A DNA stretch of 12,494 bases from Streptomyces sp. NRRL WC-3742. Its GTDB lineage: Bacteria > Actinomycetota > Actinomycetes > Streptomycetales > Streptomycetaceae. Shown here piece after piece: positions 1 through 4,977 of this stretch. Numbering within the stretch: the stretch's first letter is position 1; each line of letters begins with the position of its first letter. The notes below the pieces were generated by a model. That model was not told where the DNA came from. It saw only the letters and a program-made list of their open reading frames with translations, and did not search any database. The stretch spans positions 1-12,494 of the forward strand of contig NZ_JOCF01000120.1 of NCBI RefSeq assembly GCF_000720635.1, written 5' to 3'. A program made the translations under genes and the position numbers.

Positions 1-30
1 GGTCTGGGGTCTGGGGTCTGGGGTCAGGGG
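1..30. repeat. Tandem 8-bp repeat after the dehydrogenase stop
   Basis: Three copies of GGTCTGGG (1-24) followed by a variant GTCAGGGG lie directly at the 3' end of the dehydrogenase gene and overlap its stop codon at 24-26. The repeat runs off the left window edge, so its full length is unknown. No function can be assigned. Confidence 0.6.
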
Positions 31-938
31 ATGAGCAGACCGTCCTGGTCGGTCAGCGGCGCGCCGCTGTACCAGTCCAGGGCCTGGCCGAAGCGGACGA
101 GTTGCCCGTACAGCTCCGGGTCCGCGCCCTCGGCGAGGACGAGGTCGAGGACCGCCTCCGCCGCCTTGGCGGGCGTCTGGGCGTGGCTGAAGTCGGTGAA
201 CCAGGGACGGGAGGTCGCGGTGTCGACCATGCCGGGGCAGATCGAGGCGAGGAGGGTGCCCTCGGCGAGGTCGCGCTCGCGGCGCTCGGCGGCGACGGCC
301 CGTACGGCGGCGACCTGCGCCACCTTGGACGGGACGTTCACCCAGAGCGGCCAACCCAGGTCCCGCATCGTGCCGTTGTGGTGGGCGCGGCGCCAGGACT
401 CGACGGCGTACTCGACCTGGTCGAGGGTCGCGCCGTCGAAGAGCGGGTGAAGCCGGGGGTCGAGGTGGCCGAGGGTGCCCAGGGTGCTGGCGACGACGAG
501 CATCCGGCCGCCGGGGTTCAGTACGGGGAGGAAGGAGCGCAGCACGGCGTGGGTGGCGGTGTTGGAGACGTCGATGAACTCGTCGACGCGCGGGGCCTGC
601 GACTCGGTGGGCAGGATGCGCGCGATGGCGTTGGAGATCACCGTGTGGACGCCGCCGCGCCGTCGGCGCAGTTCCTCGGCGAGGGCGGCGATGGCGTCGG
701 TGTCGGTCACGTCCAGGACGCGGCCCTCGACCCGGGCGCGGGTGCCGGGCAGGGCGGCGACCTCGGCGGCGGCGCGGGCGACGCGGCCCTCGTCGCGGCC
801 GGTGAGCAGGACGAGGTCCTGGGGGTCGAAGCGGGCGGCGAGGCCCTCCACCAGGGCGAGGCCGAGGCCCTGGTTGGCGCCGGTGACGAGCGCCGTACGG
901 GCGGTGCCGGTGGTACCTGCGGTGCGTTCGATGTCCAT
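24..938 (-). CDS. Short-chain dehydrogenase/reductase, CBR1-like, variant active site
   Basis: This 304-residue cytoplasmic protein has the Rossmann dinucleotide motif TGANQGLG at residues 19-26, a DVTD segment (76-79) that normally contacts the adenine, an NAG-like SNAIA (102-106), the catalytic-type Ser in VVASTLG (S151), and ICPGMVDT (233-240), which is the PG motif after the active site. The long insertion before the active site and the GWP motif (195-197) resemble carbonyl reductase 1. In CBR1 the Tyr of YxxxK lies four residues before the Lys. Here that position is Asn201 (N-V-P-S-K205), so the proton-donating Tyr is missing. The substrate is unknown. I start at ATG 938 because the upstream extension is not protein-like, and because a -10-like TAGCGT sits exactly 7 nt before this ATG, which suggests a leaderless mRNA. 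The gene is divergent from a LysR-type regulator that probably controls it. The family assignment is firm; catalysis as a reductase is uncertain. Confidence 0.9.
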   Translation of the reverse strand: MDIERTAGTTGTARTALVTGANQGLGLALVEGLAARFDPQDLVLLTGRDEGRVARAAAEVAALPGTRARVEGRVLDVTDTDAIAALAEELRRRRGGVHTVISNAIARILPTESQAPRVDEFIDVSNTATHAVLRSFLPVLNPGGRMLVVASTLGTLGHLDPRLHPLFDGATLDQVEYAVESWRRAHHNGTMRDLGWPLWVNVPSKVAQVAAVRAVAAERRERDLAEGTLLASICPGMVDTATSRPWFTDFSHAQTPAKAAEAVLDLVLAEGADPELYGQLVRFGQALDWYSGAPLTDQDGLLIP

Positions 939-945
939 GCCCACA

Positions 946-975
946 ACGCTAGGAGCCTCCGCCGTATGCGTCCAA
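946..975 (-). promoter_or_regulatory. Putative leaderless promoter of the dehydrogenase gene
   Basis: Reading the minus strand, TTGGAC (975-970) and TAGCGT (951-946) are separated by 18 nt and resemble -35 and -10 elements of the main vegetative sigma factor. The ATG at 938 starts 7 nt after the -10, and no Shine-Dalgarno sequence is present. Transcription probably starts at or within a base or two of the start codon. This is inferred from sequence only. Confidence 0.5.
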
Positions 976-979
976 CGAA
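967..979. promoter_or_regulatory. Candidate LysR-type regulator box
   Basis: TGCGTCCAACGAA fits the T-N11-A pattern of LysR-family sites, with partial dyad symmetry (TGCG/CGAA). A wider TGCG-N14-CGCA inverted pair covers 967-988. It overlaps the putative -35 of the dehydrogenase and lies between the two divergent genes, where a LysR regulator usually binds. T-N11-A is a loose pattern, so this is a candidate only. Confidence 0.35.
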
Positions 980-992
980 AGCTGCGCACAGG

Positions 993-998
993 TAGTAT
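993..998 (+). promoter_or_regulatory. -10 element of the LysR-type regulator gene
   Basis: TAGTAT is a good -10 hexamer. It ends 11 nt before the ATG at 1010, so transcription would begin only about 3-6 nt before the start codon, and no Shine-Dalgarno sequence is visible. The matching -35 is poor, which may indicate a weak or activator-dependent promoter. Confidence 0.45.
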
Positions 999-1009
999 GA
1001 GCAAACGTC

Positions 1010-1954
1010 ATGGACTTTACGGATGTGTCACTCACCGCGCTGCGGGTCTTCCGCACCGTCGCCGAGCAGGGGACGTTCACCTCGGCCGCGGTCACGCTCG
1101 GCTACACCCAGTCGGCCGTCTCCCGGCAGATCGCCTCGATCGAGCGGGCGGCGGGCGCCGAACTGCTGGAGCGGCGGCGTGACGGCGTCCGGCTCACCGC
1201 CGCCGGGCGGATCGTGCTGCGGCGGGCCACGGCGGTGCTCGGCGAGATCGAGGCGACGGCCCGGGAGCTGTCCCAACTGCCGGGCCAGCCGGGGACGGTG
1301 AGGCTGGGCTGGGTGCCGGTGGCGGGCGCCGTCCTGCTGCCGCGGGTGCTCACCCGGCTGCGGCGCACCGACCCGGACCTGCACGTGGTCGGGCGCGAGG
1401 GCACCACCCCGACGCTGGTGCGGGCGCTGCGGGCGGGCAGTCTGGACCTCGCGCTGCTCGCCTCGGTGCCGCCGTACCGGCCGCTGGACGACGAGTCGCC
1501 CCCGCTGCGGATGCGCACGCTGAGTGAGCGGCAGCTGTGCCTGGCGGTGCCGGCCGGGCATCCGCTCGCCCGGGCCGACTTCGTCGACGTGGCGGACCTG
1601 CGGGGGCAACGCTGGATCGCGGCGCCTTCGGTGGGCGAGGACCGGCTGATGGGGGTGTGGCCGGGGCTGGACGAGCGGCCGGAGATCGTGCTGTCCGTCC
1701 GGGACTGGCTGGCCAAGCTGCACCTGGTGGCCGCGGGCTTCGGGTTGACGACCGTGCCGGCCCTGCTGGCCCCGGCCGTGCCGGAGGGGGTGCGCGTCCT
1801 GCCGGTGCGCGGCGGGCCGCAGGAGCACCGGCGGCTTTCGGTGGCCCGGCTGCCGCACACGGGCGGACCGGCGGTGGAGCGGGTGGAGGAGGCGCTGCGG
1901 GCGGTGGCGGTGGAGTTGCCCGTGATCGGGGAGGGTGCGACCGGCGAGGCGTGA
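1010..1954 (+). CDS. LysR-family transcriptional regulator
   Basis: This 314-residue DNA-binding regulator has the canonical architecture. The N-terminal winged helix-turn-helix (about residues 4-62) contains LRVFRTVAEQGTFTSAA, the recognition-helix stretch TQSAVSRQI, and LTAAGRIVL. A linker helix follows, then an effector-binding domain from about residue 90 that includes the LVRALRAGSLDLALL segment typical of these periplasmic-binding-protein-like folds. The length is normal for the family. It is transcribed divergently from the dehydrogenase gene, the usual arrangement for a LysR regulator and its target, so it probably controls that gene and itself. The inducer is unknown. I keep the ATG at 1010 because TAGTAT lies just upstream and the N-terminus aligns with the family. 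No clear terminator follows it. Confidence 0.95.
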   Translation: MDFTDVSLTALRVFRTVAEQGTFTSAAVTLGYTQSAVSRQIASIERAAGAELLERRRDGVRLTAAGRIVLRRATAVLGEIEATARELSQLPGQPGTVRLGWVPVAGAVLLPRVLTRLRRTDPDLHVVGREGTTPTLVRALRAGSLDLALLASVPPYRPLDDESPPLRMRTLSERQLCLAVPAGHPLARADFVDVADLRGQRWIAAPSVGEDRLMGVWPGLDERPEIVLSVRDWLAKLHLVAAGFGLTTVPALLAPAVPEGVRVLPVRGGPQEHRRLSVARLPHTGGPAVERVEEALRAVAVELPVIGEGATGEA

Positions 1955-1983
1955 GGGTGACGGAGGCGGCAACTTCGCGAACG

Positions 1984-2024
1984 CCTGACCGGGCCCTGAC
2001 CGGCCCCTGGCCAAGCCCCTGACC
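1984..2024 (+). repeat. Four phased CCTGACC heptamers upstream of the DUF5685 gene
   Basis: CCTGACC occurs at 1984-1990, 1995-2001 and 2018-2024, and CCTGGCC at 2006-2012. The starts are 11, 11 and 12 bp apart, about one helical turn. The last copy overlaps the -35 element. Heptamers with 11-bp spacing are typical sites for OmpR/PhoB-type winged-helix activators, including SARPs and PhoP in Streptomyces. The base sequence is not an exact match to the sites I know. A near-copy of the first two units lies before the lipoprotein gene (4905-4922). Confidence 0.6.
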
Positions 2025-2047
2025 ACGAGCGCCGTCGATCATATGAT
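2019..2047 (+). promoter_or_regulatory. Promoter of the DUF5685 gene
   Basis: CTGACC (2019-2024) and TATGAT (2042-2047) are separated by 17 nt. The -10 is very close to consensus. A start site is expected near 2053-2055, giving a 5' leader of about 44 nt. The leader contains the ribosome binding site GAGGGGGAG (2085-2093), which sits 4 nt before the GTG start. Confidence 0.65.
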
Positions 2048-2059
2048 GTCCCGGACATC
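2045..2059. promoter_or_regulatory. Palindromic operator over the -10/start region
   Basis: GATGTCC-C-GGACATC is a perfect inverted repeat with 7-bp arms and a 1-bp centre. It overlaps the end of the TATGAT -10 element and the expected transcription start of the DUF5685 gene, the position expected for a repressor operator. The regulator is not identifiable from the window. Confidence 0.5.
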
Positions 2060-2097
2060 GTGGCCGGTCAGCGGTCCACAAGGCGAGGGGGAGTTCC

Positions 2098-3423
2098 GTG
2101 TTCGGCATCATCAGACCGTGCAAACACCGCCTGTCCGAACGGCTCCAAGCCTCCTGGATGGCGCACCTGTGCGGCCTCTGCCTCGCTCTGCGCGACGACC
2201 ACGGCCAGCTCGCCCGCACGGCGACCAACTACGACGGTCTGATCATCTCCGTCCTGGTCGAGGCGCAGGCCGCCCGCGACGACTCCTCCTGGCGCCGCAC
2301 CGCCGGGCCCTGCCCGCTGCGCGGCATGCGGACAGCCTCCGTCGCCAAGGGCGAGGGGGCCAGGCTCGCCGCCGCCGTCTCACTCACCCTCGCCTCCGTG
2401 AAGATCCGCGACCACGTCGAGGACCGGGACGGCGTCTTCGCCCGCCGCCCGGTCGCCGCCGGGGCCCGGGCCGTCACCCGGCGCTGGGACCGGCGCAGCG
2501 CGGGCAGCGCGTCCGTCGTCGGCTTCGACACCGGGGTGCTGCTCGAAGCCGCCTCCCGGCAGGGCGCGTTGGAGCGCTCGCTGCTGCCCGGCAACTCCGT
2601 GCTGCTGGTCACCGAGCCCACCGAGACCGCCACGGCCGCCGCCTTCGAGCACACCGCGGTCATCGCCGGCCGCCCCGGCAACGCGGCTCCCCTCGCCGAG
2701 GCCGGACGGCTCTTCGGCCGCCTCGCCCACCTGCTGGACGCCGCCGAGGACCAGGCCGAGGACGCCGCGAGCGGCGCGTGGAACCCGCTCACCGCGACGG
2801 GCACCGACCGCGCCGAGGCCGAACGACTCTGCCGGGACGCCGTCCACGGCATCCGGCTCGCGCTGCGCGAGGTCGAGCTGACCGACAAGCAGCTGGTGCA
2901 CGTGCTGCTGGCGCACGAGACGGAGCGCGCCGTGGAGCGGGTCTTCGGTGCCCCGGGGCACGGTGCGACCTGCCGCACGCGTACGGGCGCTGGTACGGGC
3001 ACGGGTACGGGCGTCGCGGACTCGGGCACGGGCGTCGCGGGTACGGGCGCCGCAGCGCCGATCGGCGCGAGCCCGTACGGTCCGCCGCCGAACCAGGCGC
3101 CGCCCGGGTATGACCCGAACCAGCCTCCGCCGCCGTGGGTGCCGATGGGCCCCGGGTTCACCCCGCCCGGCCAGAAGCCTCCGCCGCCGCGCAACCTGCT
3201 CGCCGGCTGCGCGGTGTGGGCCCTGATGGCCTGCTCGTGCCAGCTGCTGTGCTGCGATCACAACGACCCGTTCACCCGCGAGCCCCGGAAGGGGTTCTGC
3301 GAGCGGCACGACTGCTGCGACTGCTGCGACGGTTGTGACGGCTGCAGCGGCTGCGGCGACTGCTGCCAGTGCTGTGACGGGTGCGACTGCTGCGACGGGT
3401 GCTGCTGCGACGGCTGCAACTGA
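2098..3423 (+). CDS. DUF5685 family protein with Cys-rich C-terminal tail
   Basis: This 441-residue protein begins at GTG 2098 behind a strong GAGGGGGAG. The N-terminus carries the signature of DUF5685: MFGIIRPCK (1-9), LCGLC (24-28), then NYDG (44-47). Further Cys at 72 and an RDHVEDRDG segment (104-112) also fit the family. Residues 1-285 are predicted mainly helical. After that come a Gly/Thr-rich stretch (about 296-320), a proline-rich linker (about 322-365), and a 20-residue hydrophobic Cys-containing segment (367-386). The tail (400-441) holds 19 Cys in 42 residues, mostly as CC and CDGC units with many Asp. The last 71 residues hold 24 Cys in all. The function is unknown. The conserved N-terminal CxxC and the tail suggest metal binding, and the hydrophobic stretch could associate with the membrane. 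The gene has its own promoter and stands alone, with a strong terminator behind it. Confidence 0.88.
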   Translation: MFGIIRPCKHRLSERLQASWMAHLCGLCLALRDDHGQLARTATNYDGLIISVLVEAQAARDDSSWRRTAGPCPLRGMRTASVAKGEGARLAAAVSLTLASVKIRDHVEDRDGVFARRPVAAGARAVTRRWDRRSAGSASVVGFDTGVLLEAASRQGALERSLLPGNSVLLVTEPTETATAAAFEHTAVIAGRPGNAAPLAEAGRLFGRLAHLLDAAEDQAEDAASGAWNPLTATGTDRAEAERLCRDAVHGIRLALREVELTDKQLVHVLLAHETERAVERVFGAPGHGATCRTRTGAGTGTGTGVADSGTGVAGTGAAAPIGASPYGPPPNQAPPGYDPNQPPPPWVPMGPGFTPPGQKPPPPRNLLAGCAVWALMACSCQLLCCDHNDPFTREPRKGFCERHDCCDCCDGCDGCSGCGDCCQCCDGCDCCDGCCCDGCN

Positions 3424-3436
3424 CTGACTGCCTGCC

Positions 3437-3449
3437 TGACGGTCCGTCA
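3437..3449. repeat. Short palindrome downstream of the DUF5685 gene
   Basis: TGACGG-T-CCGTCA is a perfect 13-bp dyad 14 nt after the DUF5685 stop and before the main terminator. It may be part of the transcript 3' end. No other role is evident. Confidence 0.3.
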
Positions 3450-3464
3450 ACTTTCGGACGACAC

Positions 3465-3499
3465 AAGGCCCGGGGTGCGATCAGCGCACCCCGGGCCTT
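3465..3499. terminator. Bidirectional terminator between convergent genes
   Basis: A perfect 15-bp stem (AAGGCCCGGGGTGCG at 3465-3479 with its complement at 3485-3499) encloses a 5-nt loop, ATCAG. The outer A/T pairs give a short U-run in each direction. It lies 42 bp after the DUF5685 stop and 13 bp before the stop of the minus-strand small ORF, so it can serve both. Confidence 0.9.
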
Positions 3500-3511
3500 C
3501 GCCGTCCCCGC

Positions 3512-3649
3512 TCAGCCTTCCCGGCGGGCCGCCTCGCGGTCGGCCGTCAGTGACTTGTCCAGCCGGGCCAGCAACTCCCGGAACCGCTCGACGTCCTGCT
3601 CCGTCATCCGCCCCTCGGGCGCCGGCCCCTCGGCCGCTGTCTCGCTCAT
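3512..3649 (-). CDS. Small 45-residue acidic/charged protein
   Basis: The ORF starts at ATG 3649 and encodes 45 residues: a short disordered start, then an amphipathic helix containing MTEQDVERFRELLARLDKSL, then a charged end. It has high G/C at third positions and sits convergent to the DUF5685 gene across a strong bidirectional terminator, which supports its being a real gene. There is no Shine-Dalgarno sequence. A TACGGT -10-like element (3662-3657) ends 7 nt before the ATG, the same spacing as in the dehydrogenase gene, so a leaderless mRNA is possible. An internal ATG at codon 15 is an alternative start. I do not recognise a family; a small helical partner protein would fit the sequence but is a guess. 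Confidence 0.55.
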   Translation of the reverse strand: MSETAAEGPAPEGRMTEQDVERFRELLARLDKSLTADREAARREG

Positions 3650-3691
3650 GGGAGCGACCGTAGGCGCAGGCGATCAACGGCCGATAAACAA

Positions 3692-3737
3692 CCGCTCCGA
3701 GCGGCACACAATCCTCACGATCCTCTGATGAATCAGA
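3692..3737. promoter_or_regulatory. Two dyads between the small ORF and the chitosanase gene
   Basis: CCGCTC-C-GAGCGG (3692-3704) and TCTGAT-GA-ATCAGA (3724-3737) are both perfect inverted repeats in the divergent intergenic region 3650-3845. The second is AT-rich relative to its surroundings. Either could bind a regulator of the small ORF or of the chitosanase gene. No matching known operator comes to mind. Confidence 0.3.
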
Positions 3738-3804
3738 CAAGTCACCCAAGCCGGCCGTGCGCGACGTCTCGACGGCCCCGGCCATCGGTGCTTCAATGCC
3801 GCGA

Positions 3805-3823
3805 GTTAGGAAAGTTTCCTAAC
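3805..3823. promoter_or_regulatory. 19-bp palindromic operator of the chitosanase gene (CsnR-like)
   Basis: GTTAGGAAA-G-TTTCCTAAC is a perfect palindrome with 9-bp arms, 22 bp before the chitosanase ATG. Actinobacterial chitosanase genes are known to carry a palindromic operator bound by the ROK-family repressor CsnR, and the GAAAGTTTC core agrees with my recollection of that site. It probably gives chito-oligosaccharide-dependent induction. No csnR gene is present in the window. Confidence 0.75.
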
Positions 3824-3845
3824 AAGAGACGGATTCGGAGCCCCC

Positions 3846-4772
3846 ATGCGCGTCACCCGAACCCACCGCACCGCCACCGCCGTTGCGGCCCTCGCCCTCA
3901 CCACCGCCCTCACCACCGCCCTCACCACCGCCTTCACCTGGACCTGCACCACGGCCGAGGCCGTGCCCGCCGCCACCCCGCGCGCCACCGCCACCACCAC
4001 CGCCACCGCCGCCGCGCAGGCCGACGCCCGACCTTCCGTCCGGGCCGGAGGTCTGAGTCCCGACCAGCGCCGCCGGGCCGACCAGCTGATCAGCGTCTTC
4101 GAGAACAGCACCACCGAGATCCAGTACGCCTACGCCGAGAACATCCACGACGGACGCGGCGTCACCGCCGGCCGCGCCGGCTTCACCACCAACGACGGCG
4201 ACGCCCTCAAGGTGGTCCGCGCCTACACCGCCGTCTCCCCCGGCAACCCGCTCGCCCGCTTCATCCCCGAGCTGGAGCGCCTGGCCGCCTCCGGCAGCGG
4301 CGACACCGGTGGCCTGCCCGAGGACGAGTACATCGGCGCCTGGCAACAGGCGGCCCAGGACCCGGCGTTCCGCCAGATCCAGGACGACCAGGTCGACCAG
4401 CGCTACTTCTCCCCCGCCATGGACCAGGCCGACCGGCTCGGCCTCACCACCGCGCTCGCCCGCGCCGAGCTGTACGACGCCTCCATCCAGCACGGCAACG
4501 GCGGCGAGTACGACGCCCTGCCCGCGCTGGTCGCGCGCACCACCGCCAAGGTCGGCTCCCCGGCCGGGGCCGGTGAGAAGGCGTGGCTGGACGCCTTCTT
4601 CGACGTCCGCGTGGACGACCTCACCAACCCGGCCAACTCCTCGACCGCCGAGGAGTGGCGCAAGTCCGTCGACCGGGTCGAGTGCCTGCGCCGGATCGCC
4701 GCCACCGGCAACTACGACCTCGACGGCCCGCTCTCCGTGACGGCCTTCGGCAGCTCGTACACCATCTCCTGA
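3846..4772 (+). CDS. Secreted chitosanase, glycoside hydrolase family 46
   Basis: This 308-residue enzyme endo-hydrolyses chitosan (beta-1,4-linked glucosamine) outside the cell. The N-terminus is a Sec-type signal peptide with a hydrophobic core at residues 12-32 and a likely cleavage after AEA (39). An Ala/Thr-rich linker follows to about residue 68, then the catalytic domain. ENS (E86) and HDGRG (D102) correspond to the catalytic Glu22 and Asp40 of the Streptomyces N174 enzyme, but they are 16 residues apart instead of 18, so this belongs to a shorter-loop subgroup. Other family segments are PGNPLARFIPEL, RYFSPAMDQA, YDASIQHG and the end SSYTIS. The start is supported by CGGAG (3836-3840). 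The gene stands alone between its operator and a downstream hairpin. The family is certain; I have not assigned csnA or csnH. Confidence 0.95.
   Translation: MRVTRTHRTATAVAALALTTALTTALTTAFTWTCTTAEAVPAATPRATATTTATAAAQADARPSVRAGGLSPDQRRRADQLISVFENSTTEIQYAYAENIHDGRGVTAGRAGFTTNDGDALKVVRAYTAVSPGNPLARFIPELERLAASGSGDTGGLPEDEYIGAWQQAAQDPAFRQIQDDQVDQRYFSPAMDQADRLGLTTALARAELYDASIQHGNGGEYDALPALVARTTAKVGSPAGAGEKAWLDAFFDVRVDDLTNPANSSTAEEWRKSVDRVECLRRIAATGNYDLDGPLSVTAFGSSYTIS
3894..3938 (+). repeat. In-frame 12-bp tandem repeat in the chitosanase signal peptide
   Basis: GCCCTCACCACC is repeated three times exactly (3894-3929) and followed by a degenerate fourth unit (GCCTTCACC). It encodes ALTT three times and AFT, which make up most of the hydrophobic core of the signal peptide. 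Slippage would change the core length in steps of four residues without a frameshift. Confidence 0.85.
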
Positions 4773-4814
4773 CCCGGCCTGGCCACACCGGACCCCGCCC
4801 GATTCCCCGTGGGG

Positions 4815-4843
4815 CGCCGGGGGTCCGCACCCCGCCCCCGGCG
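4815..4843 (+). terminator. Hairpin downstream of the chitosanase gene
   Basis: CGCCGGGGG (4815-4823) pairs with CCCCCGGCG (4835-4843) across an 11-nt loop, 42 bp after the chitosanase stop. There is no U-tract, as is common for actinobacterial terminators. Confidence 0.55.
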
Positions 4844-4893
4844 TGACGGACCGTCGCGCGGACTCTGTTCCGCGCCGGACCTTGTTCCACGTC

Positions 4894-4922
4894 TGTGACG
4901 CGACCCTCACCGGGCGCTGACC
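4894..4922 (+). repeat. Three phased heptamers upstream of the lipoprotein gene
   Basis: TGTGACG (4894-4900), CCTCACC (4905-4911) and GCTGACC (4916-4922) start exactly 11 bp apart. The last two units with their spacer (4905-4922) match 16 of 18 bases of the heptamer pair at 1984-2001 before the DUF5685 gene. The last unit ends 9 nt before a -10-like GATGAT (4932-4937). The spacing is that expected for an OmpR/PhoB-type activator site; the factor is unknown. Confidence 0.55.
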
Positions 4923-4931
4923 TGGCTCTGC

Positions 4932-4937
4932 GATGAT
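4932..4937 (+). promoter_or_regulatory. -10-like element of the lipoprotein gene
   Basis: GATGAT lies 40 nt before the ATG at 4978, with no convincing -35 at 17-18 bp. Instead, the phased heptamers occupy the upstream side, which would fit an activator-dependent promoter. The ribosome binding site GAGGGGG (4962-4968) follows in the leader. Confidence 0.35.
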
Positions 4938-4977
4938 CTTCCTCGAACGCGAACCACACCCGAGGGGGACCTGGAAA

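Noticed and set aside
1..30. CRISPR-like or telomeric repeat at the window start
   Set aside because: Units are 8 bp and contiguous, with no spacers; this is a simple tandem repeat.
1955..2018. Terminator for the LysR gene
   Set aside because: GGGCC-CTGACC-GGCCC is only a 5-bp stem and coincides with the heptamer repeats, so it is better explained as part of the regulatory array.
4933..4977. Upstream in-frame ATG for the lipoprotein
   Set aside because: It would overlap the -10-like element, lacks a ribosome binding site, and would add 15 charged residues before the lipoprotein signal.
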